Positions 32,340 through 40,681 of a stretch of DNA of 64,000 nucleotides are shown here, piece by piece. The DNA comes from Paludisphaera borealis (GTDB taxonomy: Bacteria > Planctomycetota > Planctomycetia > Isosphaerales > Isosphaeraceae), in NCBI RefSeq assembly GCF_001956985.1, contig NZ_CP019082.1:1178001-1242000 (forward strand), in the 5' to 3' direction. Position 1 is the first letter of the stretch. Every line of letters begins with the position of its first letter. Both the position numbers and the translations under genes were made by a program. The notes below the pieces were generated by a model. The model was not told the DNA's origin and ran no database searches. It saw only the letters and a list, made by a program, of their open reading frames with translations.

Positions 32340-34451
32340 ATGATCTCGATGCGAAGTGCGATCGCGCTCTTGCTGCTCGCGCCGGCTCTGGCGTTGGGGC
32401 AGGCCCCGAAGGACGAGGAGGACAAGGTCTCCAACGACAACCCGGCGCGACCGTTGCAGATGCCTCCGGCCACGACCGAGGTTAAGGAGGCGCTCGACGA
32501 TTTCGAGCGGTTCCAGCGGCGAAGCGCCTGGGAGCGCGCGCTCAAGGCGCTGTACACGATCACCGAGGATCAGGCGCTGCGGTTCGTCGACGGCGACTCG
32601 GGCTTCATCATCCCGGTGGCCCAGAAGCGGCGGCAGGTGCTCACCGCGCTCCCCCCGGAAGGTCAGGCGGCGTACCGGCTGTTCTACGACGCCGAGGCGC
32701 AGAAGCTGTTCGCCGACGCCGAGGGGCCGACCGAGCTGGCGAACCTTGAGCGGATCTACTCGGCCTACTTCACCACCACGATCGGCGACGACGCGGCCGA
32801 CCGCCTGGGCGACATCTATTTCGAGATGGGCCGGTTCGACCGCGCGGCCGACTGCTGGCTCTCGATCCTCCACGACCGCCCCGACACCAACCTTTCGCCC
32901 GCGACGATCGCGCTCAAGTCGGCGCTGGCTCTGGCGCGGGCGGGACGGCGGACGGAGTTCGATCAGATCCGGGCCGATCTCGCCGACCGCTACAAGGAAG
33001 ACAAGGTGACGATCGGCGGGACGACCGCCGCCCCGGCCGAGTTGCTGCGGCGGCTGCTCGAAGCCGATCCGCCCGCCGCCGCCCTGGCCGAGACCGCCGG
33101 TCCGACGCCGGCCGCGGCCGAGGCCTCGCTTGATCTCGGCCGCCCGATCGAGCCCGACTGGCAGTTGCGGATCGCCGAGTCGATCGAGGCGGGGATGACG
33201 CCCGCCGAGCTGAACCAGTGGCGGTCGAACAGCCTCAGCGACGCCAAGCCCGCCGTGGCGGTCGAGGGATCGACGCTCTTCGCCAACTACCTGGGCCACA
33301 TCGTCGCGGTCGACCTCGACAGCGGCAAGCTGCTCTGGCGCACCGAGGCGTTCCATCACCTCGAAAACCTGGCCATGCAGCAAGGCGGGCAGATGGCCAC
33401 GCCCGGCCGGTTCGCGATCCTCGCCTCGCGCGAGTACGTCTGGACCGTCGCCCGCGACCTGAAGGACCAGAACTACATGGCGCCGTTCCATCTGGCCTGC
33501 CGGAGGGCCGACAACGGCGAGCTCGTCTGGAAGTCGACCGACCTGCCGGAATACGCGCTCTTCGACCTCAACGGACCGCCGCTCCTGAGCGACGGCACGA
33601 TGTTCATCCCGGCCAAGGCGCAGCCGAACCCCCAGCAGAGCCAACCCCTGCCCGAGCAGATGGTGCTGGCGATCCAACCACACGACGGCAAGCTGCTCTG
33701 GAAGCGCGAGATCGGCGTCTTCCGCCAGGGGCAGCAACGGTTTTACTACTACAATATGCGCGACAACTCGCCGCAGGTCCGCCTGTTCCTCCGCGCGGGG
33801 TCGCTCTACATCGACACGCACGTCGGCGTGCTGGCCCGGCTCGACGCCGGCACCGGCGCGCTCGACTGGGGGTACGGCTACAAGACCGACGCGCCGCAGG
33901 CGGAAATGTACTTCTTCTCGTACAACCGGGTCCAGGAGCCGCAGGCCGTCAGCGGCCGCCCGCTCGAAAACGGCGACGCGATCTTGGTCAAGGGAGCGCA
34001 GTCGAGCAGGCTGTACGCCATCGACCCGAACCGGATGAAGGCGCTCTGGGAGCGGCCGGTCAGCAAGGACGCGCGGCTCCTGGGCGTCGACGACCGCTCT
34101 CTCTATCTGGGCGGTCAGGAGCTGGGCTCGCTCGATCTCAAGACGCGCGGGCTGTCGTGGGCGACGAAGCTGCCCGGCGGCAGCCTCGACGGCGCCGTAC
34201 TCGTCCGGTCCGACGGCCTCTTTCAGTTGACCCCCCGGGGCATCTTCGAGCTCGACCCCCGCTCGGGGGACGTCCGGCGGATCTTCCGAGGTCAAGACCT
34301 GGGCTCCGCCGGCGGCGATCTCGTGTTGACCGACGATCTCCTGCTGGCCGTCTCCAATCGCACGATCACCGCGTATCCGAGGCGGACCGCCGGCGCTGAC
34401 GCGTCCGCGCGGGGCGAGTCCGCCACCCCGAAGGAGAAGACTTCGAGATGA
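32340..34451 (+). CDS. secreted PQQ-like beta-propeller protein (BamB-like) with TPR-like N-terminus
   Basis: About 703 residues from ATG 32340, preceded by GGAGGCGGC; the longer frame from 32199 has no signal character. The signal peptide is MRSAIALLLLAPALALG. An N-terminal helical part (about 30-230) includes DRLGDIYFEMGRFDRAADCW, like a TPR unit. The rest has PQQ-type blades (HIVAVDLDSGKLLWRTEAF, VLAIQPHDGKLLWKREIGVF, VGVLARLDAGTGALDWGYGY). It resembles BamB but no PQQ-binding active site is evident, so a structural role outside the cytoplasm is likely. It starts the long plus-strand run and overlaps the SIMPL gene by ATGA. Confidence 0.88.
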   Translation: MISMRSAIALLLLAPALALGQAPKDEEDKVSNDNPARPLQMPPATTEVKEALDDFERFQRRSAWERALKALYTITEDQALRFVDGDSGFIIPVAQKRRQVLTALPPEGQAAYRLFYDAEAQKLFADAEGPTELANLERIYSAYFTTTIGDDAADRLGDIYFEMGRFDRAADCWLSILHDRPDTNLSPATIALKSALALARAGRRTEFDQIRADLADRYKEDKVTIGGTTAAPAELLRRLLEADPPAAALAETAGPTPAAAEASLDLGRPIEPDWQLRIAESIEAGMTPAELNQWRSNSLSDAKPAVAVEGSTLFANYLGHIVAVDLDSGKLLWRTEAFHHLENLAMQQGGQMATPGRFAILASREYVWTVARDLKDQNYMAPFHLACRRADNGELVWKSTDLPEYALFDLNGPPLLSDGTMFIPAKAQPNPQQSQPLPEQMVLAIQPHDGKLLWKREIGVFRQGQQRFYYYNMRDNSPQVRLFLRAGSLYIDTHVGVLARLDAGTGALDWGYGYKTDAPQAEMYFFSYNRVQEPQAVSGRPLENGDAILVKGAQSSRLYAIDPNRMKALWERPVSKDARLLGVDDRSLYLGGQELGSLDLKTRGLSWATKLPGGSLDGAVLVRSDGLFQLTPRGIFELDPRSGDVRRIFRGQDLGSAGGDLVLTDDLLLAVSNRTITAYPRRTAGADASARGESATPKEKTSR

Positions 34452-35023
34452 CGCCCACTTCCGTCTCGCTCCGCTCCGTTCCAGGTTTCCGCGCCGCGAC
34501 CGCGGTCGTCGTCGGCCTCCTCGCGCTTTCCGGCCCGGCCCGCGCCCAGTTCTATGAGCCGGGCTTCGGGACGGGCGTCCCCCAGAATATCGAGGGGCTG
34601 ACCGTCGTCGGCAAGGCGACGATCGGGGCCAAGCCGAACCTCGCCGAGGTCGATCTCGACGTCTCCGCCTCGGCCGAATTGACCGGCGACGCGATCGTCA
34701 AGTTCCGCGATTCCAAGAAGCGGGTCCGCGACGCCTTCGCGGCGCTCAAGCTCGCCAACGTCGCCGTCGAGGAGCGCGGGCTGCTCGTCGACCAGAAGGG
34801 GGCGATGATGAACCCCTATTATTTCGACTTCAACCAAAACACGAAAACCAAGACCGAGGTGCAGCTCTCGCGGAAGCTGGTCGTCAAGGCGGCCGACATC
34901 GGCGCGATGGACGAGGAAGGCGTGCTCCAGCTCGTCGGCCGGCTGCTCGACGTCGCCCAGGACGCCGGGGCGCGGGTGGGGCCGCCCGCCAATATGAATT
35001 TTACTACTACCGGTATGGAATGA
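34448..35023 (+). CDS. SIMPL (DUF541) domain protein, N-terminal part, frameshifted
   Basis: 191 residues with a signal peptide ending ARAQFYEPG. The mature part begins the SIMPL fold: LTVVGKATIGAKPNLAEVDL, AFAALKLANVAVEERGLLVD, VQLSRKLVVKAADIGAMDEE. The frame stops at TGA 35023 in the middle of the domain. Its last residues (NFTTTGME) do not continue the family pattern, whereas the -1 frame over the same bases reads FYYYRYGMNPTSG and runs straight into the C-terminal part. The crossing point is most likely the T4 run in AATTTTAC near 34998. SIMPL proteins are periplasmic, related to YggE, and their role is unclear. Start ATG 34448 overlaps the PQQ gene stop. Confidence 0.8.
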   Translation: MTPTSVSLRSVPGFRAATAVVVGLLALSGPARAQFYEPGFGTGVPQNIEGLTVVGKATIGAKPNLAEVDLDVSASAELTGDAIVKFRDSKKRVRDAFAALKLANVAVEERGLLVDQKGAMMNPYYFDFNQNTKTKTEVQLSRKLVVKAADIGAMDEEGVLQLVGRLLDVAQDAGARVGPPANMNFTTTGME

Positions 35024-35343
35024 ATCCCACGTCGGGCCTGGTCCGATTCGTTCTCGAAGATTACGAGAAGGTTCAGGAACAGGCCTATGAGAAGGCGGTC
35101 GCCGACGCCAGGACGCGAGCCGAGCGGTTGGCCCGCCTGAGCGGGCTGGAACTGGGGCCGGTGCTGGCCGTCCGCGAGGTCGTCGCCCCGGCCGACCACG
35201 TCGCGCAGCCGAACACCGACGAGGTCCCCCGGAAGCGGCTGGAGACGGCCAAGTTCCAGGAGATCCCCGTCCGGGTCGAGCTGCAAGTGCGGTTCGCGAT
35301 CCACCCCAAGACCGACGGCAAAGCCAAAGGACCGTCGCAATGA
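35020..35343 (+). CDS. SIMPL (DUF541) domain protein, C-terminal part
   Basis: 107 residues in the -1 frame relative to the N-terminal part. It carries the remaining half of the domain: VRFVLEDYEKVQEQAYEKAV, ADARTRAERLARLSGLELG, EIPVRVELQVRFAI. There is no signal peptide, so alone it could not be exported. It could be translated by reinitiation at ATG 35020 (ATGA overlap with the N-terminal stop) or by a -1 shift, or the gene may be broken by a one-base deletion in the T run. The frame is open upstream of the ATG through FYYYRYG, which argues that the two parts were one reading frame. It ends in an ATGA overlap with the next gene. Confidence 0.8.
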   Translation: MNPTSGLVRFVLEDYEKVQEQAYEKAVADARTRAERLARLSGLELGPVLAVREVVAPADHVAQPNTDEVPRKRLETAKFQEIPVRVELQVRFAIHPKTDGKAKGPSQ

Positions 35344-36464
35344 GCCGACTTGAACGCCGATCTCCGCGTCGTCGCGGCGAACCCACGACGCGTCGCGACT
35401 TTCTGAACCGCTGCGCCGCCGGGGCGTCGTTCCTGGCCGCGATTGGCGGCGCCGGCCGGCTCGACGGCCTGGGGCTCGGCCGCGCCGCCGAGAACGAGGT
35501 CTTGCCCAAGCACGTGACGCCCGAGACGCTCCGGGCCGTTCAGAAGGGCCTCGACTACCTTGCGAGCCAGCAGGCCGACGACGGGTCTTGGATCACCGGC
35601 GGCGGCCAGGTCTACCCCGTGGCGATGACTGGTCTGGCCGGCACGGCGTTGCTGGCTCACGGCGACTCGCCGACCCGCGGCAAATACGCCAAGTCGGTGC
35701 AAGGGGCCGTCGAATATCTGGTGCGGTGCGCGACGCCGACCGGCCTGATCACCGGGCCGAGCCAGGACGGCGGCATCCCGATGCACGGCCACGGCTTCGC
35801 CCTCATGTTCCTGGCGAGCGTCTACGGGATGATCACCAAGGAGGCGCTGCGGAAGCAGGTGCAGGTGGCCGTGCGCAAGGCCGTCGCCCTGACCAGCCAG
35901 GGCCAGAGCGGCGCCGGCGGCTGGACGTACACGCCCGGCTCGGGCGACGAAGGCTCGGTGACGGTCACCCAAGTCCAGGCGCTCCGCGCCGCGCAGAACG
36001 CCGGCTTCCTCGTCCCCCGCGCGGTCATCGAAGAGGCGGTCAAGTATCTGGAGAAGTGTCGGACCCCGGAAGGCGGCATCCAGTACTCGCTCAGCTCTCC
36101 CACCGGGCCGAGGCTGCCGATCTCGGCGGCGGCGGTCGCCACGCTCTACAACGCGGGGCAGTTCGAGGGGGCCATCGCGACCGACTGCCTCAAATACGTC
36201 TGGGACAAGTTTCAGGCCGCCGAGGGCTGGGACAAGGGGGACGGCCACGCGTATTACTCGCATCTCTACGCGTCGCAAGGCTTTTATATGGCTGGCGACC
36301 AGTACTGGGACAAGTATTTCCCCGCCGCCCGCGACCAGCTTCTGGGGCAACAGAACCCCGACGGGTCGTGGAACGGCGACGGCATCGGCGAGGTCTACGG
36401 GACGTCCATCGCCGTCATCATCCTCCAACTGCCGTTCAAGTTTCTTCCGGTCTTCCAGCGTTGA
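35340..36464 (+). CDS. prenyltransferase/squalene-oxidase repeat protein with Tat signal
   Basis: A 374-residue protein with a twin-arginine signal (TTRRDFLNRCAAGASFLAAI). The mature part has alpha/alpha-barrel repeats of the terpene cyclase/prenyltransferase type, each with a Gly-Ser/Gly-Trp turn: GLDYLASQQADDGSWITGGG, GGWTYTPGSGDEGSVT, EKCRTPEGGIQYSL, LLGQQNPDGSWNGDGIG. I see no DxDD or DxDDTA motif of squalene-hopene cyclases, so a binding or structural role is as likely as catalysis. The start overlaps the SIMPL stop by ATGA; MoxR follows after 9 bases. Homologues beside MoxR/DUF58/vWA clusters are a planctomycete habit. Confidence 0.88.
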   Translation: MSRLERRSPRRRGEPTTRRDFLNRCAAGASFLAAIGGAGRLDGLGLGRAAENEVLPKHVTPETLRAVQKGLDYLASQQADDGSWITGGGQVYPVAMTGLAGTALLAHGDSPTRGKYAKSVQGAVEYLVRCATPTGLITGPSQDGGIPMHGHGFALMFLASVYGMITKEALRKQVQVAVRKAVALTSQGQSGAGGWTYTPGSGDEGSVTVTQVQALRAAQNAGFLVPRAVIEEAVKYLEKCRTPEGGIQYSLSSPTGPRLPISAAAVATLYNAGQFEGAIATDCLKYVWDKFQAAEGWDKGDGHAYYSHLYASQGFYMAGDQYWDKYFPAARDQLLGQQNPDGSWNGDGIGEVYGTSIAVIILQLPFKFLPVFQR

Positions 36465-36473
36465 GAAGGGGAC

Positions 36474-37526
36474 GTGATCTTGAGCACCGCCGTCGATGAG
36501 CTGGATCTTTCGGAACTGGACGACCTGCGATCCGTCCATGAAGACATCCGCCGCCAGATAAGCCGGCAGATCGTCGGTCAGGACGAGGTCGTCGAGCAAC
36601 TGCTGATGGCCGTCTTCGCCCGCGGCCATTGCATCCTCGAAGGGGTGCCCGGCCTGGCGAAGACGCTGATGGTTCATGCGCTCGCGCAGTCGCTGTCGCT
36701 CGACTTCAACCGCATCCAGTTCACGCCCGACCTGATGCCCAGCGACATCACGGGCACCGAAGTGCTGTACGAGGACCGCCAGAGCGGCGCGCGTGAGCTT
36801 CGGTTCGTGCCGGGGCCGATCTTCGCCAACCTGATCCTCGCCGACGAGATCAACCGCACGCCTCCCAAGACCCAGGCCGCGCTGCTGGAGGCGATGCAAG
36901 AGCGGCAGGTGACCGCCGGCGGCCACCGCCACGTCTTGCCCGACCCGTTCTTCGTGCTGGCGACGCAGAACCCGATCGAGCAGGAGGGGACGTACCCGCT
37001 CCCCGAGGCGCAGCTCGACCGGTTCCTGTTCAAGGTGTTCATCACCTATCCCACGCCCGACGAGGAGCGGCGGATCTACCGGCTGACGACCGGCGTCGAC
37101 CAGGCCGAGATCACGCCGATCGTCGACGGCGAGCGGATCAAGGCCCTCCAGCGCGTCGTCCGCCGGGTCCCCGTCTCGGACCACTGCATCGACTACGCGA
37201 TGGACCTCGTCCGGGCGACCCGGGGGACCGAGTACGGCGGGCCGAAGTACATCGACGAATGGCTCTCCTGGGGTGCCGGCCCTCGCGCGGGGCAGTCGTT
37301 GATCCTCGCCTCCAAGGCCAAGGCCGCGCTCGAAGGCCGGCCGAGCGTCTCGGTCGACGACCTCCGCGCCGTCGCCCAGCCGGTGCTTCGTCATCGGCTG
37401 GTGGTCAACTACAACGCGCAGGCGTCCGGCGAGACGAGCGACACGATCGTGGCCCGGCTGCTCAAAGACGTCCCCGTACGGAAGGGAGCGCCCGATGCAG
37501 CCGCCTCGGAAATATTCCGATCCTGA
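36474..37526 (+). CDS. MoxR family AAA+ ATPase (second copy)
   Basis: A 350-residue AAA+ ATPase. GTG 36474 is the likely start (TTG 36480 is possible). Walker A is GVPGLAKTLM (about 62-71), Walker B LILADEINRTPPKTQAALLE, and the sensor FVLATQNPIEQEGTYPLPEA. An N-terminal helical lead (DELDLSELDDLRSVHEDIRR) distinguishes it from the copy at 4186. It is expected to act as a chaperone for the von Willebrand-type proteins downstream. The DUF58 gene starts inside its 3' end (32-base overlap). Confidence 0.93.
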   Translation: MILSTAVDELDLSELDDLRSVHEDIRRQISRQIVGQDEVVEQLLMAVFARGHCILEGVPGLAKTLMVHALAQSLSLDFNRIQFTPDLMPSDITGTEVLYEDRQSGARELRFVPGPIFANLILADEINRTPPKTQAALLEAMQERQVTAGGHRHVLPDPFFVLATQNPIEQEGTYPLPEAQLDRFLFKVFITYPTPDEERRIYRLTTGVDQAEITPIVDGERIKALQRVVRRVPVSDHCIDYAMDLVRATRGTEYGGPKYIDEWLSWGAGPRAGQSLILASKAKAALEGRPSVSVDDLRAVAQPVLRHRLVVNYNAQASGETSDTIVARLLKDVPVRKGAPDAAASEIFRS

Positions 37527-38409
37527 CGCCATCGCGCAGGTCGCCGACCTGAATCTGCGATCGCGACGGCTGGTCGAGGGGGCGATCAGCGGCCAGCACC
37601 GCAGTCCGTTCCACGGCTTCAACGTCGAGTTCGCCGAGTACCGCGAATACTCCCCCGGCGAGGACCTCCGCCGCCTCGACTGGCGGGTCTACGCCCGGTC
37701 CGACCGCCACTACATCAAGCAGTATGAGGAAGAGAGCAACGTCCGGGTCACTTTCCTCGTCGACGCCAGCGCGTCGATGAACTACCAGGGCAAGCGCGCG
37801 GCGCTCAGCAAGTTCGACTACGCCTCGACGCTCGTCGTCTCGCTGGCGATGCTGCTGACCCGCCAGCAAGACCCGGTCGGCCTCGTGCTGTTCGACGAAT
37901 CGGCCGTGACGGTCGCTCCCCCTCGGGCCACCCAGGCGCAGATCCTGATGATCACGGGGCTCCTGGAGAAGTGCCGGCCGTCGCGGAAGACCGAGCTGGG
38001 CAAGATGCTCGTCTCGCTCGGCGACCAGTTCCGCCGTCGCAACATGATCGTGATCGTCTCGGACCTGCTCACCGACCTCGACGCGCTGTACGCCGGCCTC
38101 AACCGGCTCCGGTTCAGCGGCCACGAGGTCCTCATCATGCAGGTGCTTGATCACGACGAGATGGACCTCCCGTTCGACGGCCCGACGATCTTCAAGGACA
38201 TCGAGGGGGAGGAGGAGCTGTTCGCCGAGCCCTGGGCCTTCCGGCGGTCGTACCAGGCCGCGATGGACGACTTCCTCGCGGGCGTGAAGAAGGAGTGCGG
38301 CGCGCGGGGGTACGACCACGTTCGGTTCTTCACCGACGAGCCGCTGGGTTCGTCGCTCAGCTACTTCCTCCACTCCCGGCAAGAAGCCAGCCGGCAGGGC
38401 CTGCGTTAG
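37495..38409 (+). CDS. DUF58 domain-containing protein (second copy)
   Basis: A 304-residue soluble form of DUF58, without the N-terminal membrane segments of the copy at 5149. The core reads EYREYSPGEDLRRLDWRVYA, then the von Willebrand strand VRVTFLVDASASMNYQGKRA with an intact DxSxS MIDAS motif (DASAS). The C-terminus has a short helical domain (YQAAMDDFLAGVKKECGARG). DUF58 proteins work with MoxR ATPases; this shorter type is common in aerotolerance-like (Bat) operons. ATG 37495 lies within the MoxR gene, so the pair is probably translationally coupled. Confidence 0.92.
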   Translation: MQPPRKYSDPDAIAQVADLNLRSRRLVEGAISGQHRSPFHGFNVEFAEYREYSPGEDLRRLDWRVYARSDRHYIKQYEEESNVRVTFLVDASASMNYQGKRAALSKFDYASTLVVSLAMLLTRQQDPVGLVLFDESAVTVAPPRATQAQILMITGLLEKCRPSRKTELGKMLVSLGDQFRRRNMIVIVSDLLTDLDALYAGLNRLRFSGHEVLIMQVLDHDEMDLPFDGPTIFKDIEGEEELFAEPWAFRRSYQAAMDDFLAGVKKECGARGYDHVRFFTDEPLGSSLSYFLHSRQEASRQGLR

Positions 38410-38473
38410 ACCAAGACCACGGCGGACGCACTGACGACTCACTGGCCTGATCCTGGACGACGACCTCGACGCC

Positions 38474-40648
38474 ATGACGTTTCTAAGCCCACTCCTGATC
38501 TGGGGGACGATCCTCGGCGCGATCCCCATCATCATCCACCTGCTGAACCGTCGCCGGTTCCGCCGCGTGGAATGGGCGCCGATGCATTATCTCCGGCTGA
38601 CCATCCAGCGCAATCGGCGGAAGATCCAGCTTGAAGAGCTGCTTCTGCTGTTGCTGCGGATCGCGCTGCCGGTGCTGCTGTTCTTCTTCCTCGCGCGGCC
38701 GATTCCCAGCCCGACGGGCATGGAAAAGTGGATCGGCCAGGGAGGTCGGTCGAGCCAGATCGTCCTGATCGACGACTCGCTCAGCATGGGCTACGCGGCC
38801 GGCGAGGCCCCGGCCTTCGACCGCGCCGTGCAGGCCGCGGCGTCGCTGCTGGGGACGGTTCGGCCCCAGGACCGCTGCACCGTGCTGCGGACCTCGTCGC
38901 CCCGCGACCCCGTCGTGCACGACGTCGAGGGGAGCCGCCGCGACGAGCTGGCCGCCTCGGCCTCGGCCGTGTCGTTGAGCGCCACGCACGCCGCCTGGCC
39001 GGTGGTCCTGGAAGCGGTCGACGAGGTCTTGAAGTCGTGTACGTACCCGACCAAGCAACTGACCATCCTGACCGACCTGCGGCGCAGCGGCTGGGATCGC
39101 GAGGTGGCCGCCGTGACTCGGCGGTGGAGCGAGGAAGGCGTCCGGGTCCGGGTCGTCGACGTCGGAGTTCCCGAGGCCGCCAACGTCGCCCTGGAATCGA
39201 TCGTTCCGGTGGATCGCACGGTCCTGGCCGGGGCCCCGAGCGCCTGGGAGGCGGTGATTCGCAACGACTCGCCCCGGACGCTCGTGGGGGCCAAGGCCGT
39301 GCTCCGGGTGGACGACAAGCCGAGCGAGCTGACCCTACCGGAAATCGCGCCGCACACGACCGCGAGGCTGCCGCTGTCGGTGGCGTTTCCGGGCTCGGGG
39401 CCGCACGAGTTCTCGCTCCAGCTCCCCGAGGACGAACTCCCGGGCGACAATCAGCGCTGGTCGGCCGTCGCGGTCAAGGACTCGCTCCTGATCCGCCTGG
39501 TCGACGGCGAGCCTTCGACCGAGCCGTTCGGGTCCGAGGTCGACTACCTGGCCGCGCCGTTGTCGATCGGCGTGGGGGCGGCCGAGGCCTGGCGCGTCGA
39601 GGTCGTCCCCGATCAGGACTTCCTCTCGCAGCGGTTGGAGCCCGCCGACGTCCTGGTCCTCGCGAACGTGGCCGCGCCGACGACCGAGCAGGCCGACCGC
39701 CTCGGCCGGCTGGTGCGGGCCGGCATGGGCCTGATGATCTTCACCGGAAGCAAGCTCGACGTCGGCCTCTACAACGACCTCTTGTACCGAGCCGAGAGCC
39801 GGCTGCTGCCGTTCCCGATGAAGTCGCTGTCCGACGCGAGCATTCGCGGCCTGATCGTCGAGCCGGTCCGGCCGTCGCCGCTGGAAAAGCTCATGGAGCT
39901 GAAGCCTTCGGCTCTGGAGCGGATCGCGGTCCGGCAGTTCATGACGGTCGACGAGGGGCGGGCCGAGAAGGAGAACGACAAGGACCAGGCGCGGGTTTTG
40001 GCCCGCTGGAACGACCCCGGCCGTTCGCCGGCCGTGGCCGAGCGGATCGCGGGCGAGGGCCGGGTCTTGCTCTGGACGACTACCGCCGACCGTGCGGGCA
40101 ACGACTGGCCGATCGAGCCGAGCTTCGTGCTGGCCGTCCGGGAAGCCGTCCGAGGGGCGGCCCGGCCGACGCGGCTGGACAACACGATCACGGCCGGCGA
40201 CGCGGTCCGGCGGGTGATTCACACCAGCCAGCAGGTCGGCAACGTCCGGCTCACCCCTCCCGGGGGCGCCGAGCCGACCTCGCTGGCGGCGGTCCCGCTC
40301 GAAGAACAGCCGACCGATGAGCGAGGGCCGGCCGTCGCGATCCAGTTCCCCGAATCCCGCCGCGCCGGGGTTTACCGCCTCGCCTGGGACGAAGGGCCGC
40401 TCGGCACGCAGCAAGACGTGTACGCCGCGAACCCCGACGCCCGCGAGAGTCGGCTCGAACGGATCGAGTCGGACGAGTTGAGGAAGTTGATGGAGCCGCT
40501 GGACGTCGAGGTCGTCGCCGTCCGCGGCGACGGCGCCGAGCAGTTCTCGCCGACGGGCCGCGAGATCTGGCGCGACCTGGCGTGCGGCCTGCTCGTGTTG
40601 TTGCTCGTCGAATCGATCTTCGCCACGTGGGTCGGTCGGTCACGTTGA
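38474..40648 (+). CDS. BatA-like von Willebrand membrane protein
   Basis: A 724-residue protein. The first 80 residues are the aerotolerance-regulator (BatA) N-terminal domain: FLSPLLIWGTILGAIPIIIH, LLNRRRFRRVEWAPMHYL and a second segment near 55-75. A von Willebrand A domain with an intact MIDAS (DDSLS in VLIDDSLSMGY) follows. Then come immunoglobulin-like and glutamine-amidotransferase-like regions (VLVLANVAAPTTEQADRLGR), and a C-terminal membrane anchor (ACGLLVLLLVESIFATWVG). It is likely a substrate or partner of the MoxR ATPase, with the vWA domain facing outwards. 64 bases separate it from DUF58. Confidence 0.9.
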   Translation: MTFLSPLLIWGTILGAIPIIIHLLNRRRFRRVEWAPMHYLRLTIQRNRRKIQLEELLLLLLRIALPVLLFFFLARPIPSPTGMEKWIGQGGRSSQIVLIDDSLSMGYAAGEAPAFDRAVQAAASLLGTVRPQDRCTVLRTSSPRDPVVHDVEGSRRDELAASASAVSLSATHAAWPVVLEAVDEVLKSCTYPTKQLTILTDLRRSGWDREVAAVTRRWSEEGVRVRVVDVGVPEAANVALESIVPVDRTVLAGAPSAWEAVIRNDSPRTLVGAKAVLRVDDKPSELTLPEIAPHTTARLPLSVAFPGSGPHEFSLQLPEDELPGDNQRWSAVAVKDSLLIRLVDGEPSTEPFGSEVDYLAAPLSIGVGAAEAWRVEVVPDQDFLSQRLEPADVLVLANVAAPTTEQADRLGRLVRAGMGLMIFTGSKLDVGLYNDLLYRAESRLLPFPMKSLSDASIRGLIVEPVRPSPLEKLMELKPSALERIAVRQFMTVDEGRAEKENDKDQARVLARWNDPGRSPAVAERIAGEGRVLLWTTTADRAGNDWPIEPSFVLAVREAVRGAARPTRLDNTITAGDAVRRVIHTSQQVGNVRLTPPGGAEPTSLAAVPLEEQPTDERGPAVAIQFPESRRAGVYRLAWDEGPLGTQQDVYAANPDARESRLERIESDELRKLMEPLDVEVVAVRGDGAEQFSPTGREIWRDLACGLLVLLLVESIFATWVGRSR

Positions 40649-40681
40649 GTCGAACGGAACCCTGGGGTTGAACGCGTCGTC

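Noticed and set aside
35085-37622. An 845-codon minus-strand frame across the prenyltransferase-like and MoxR genes
   Set aside because: Antisense shadow; the plus-strand MoxR motifs and overlaps are decisive.
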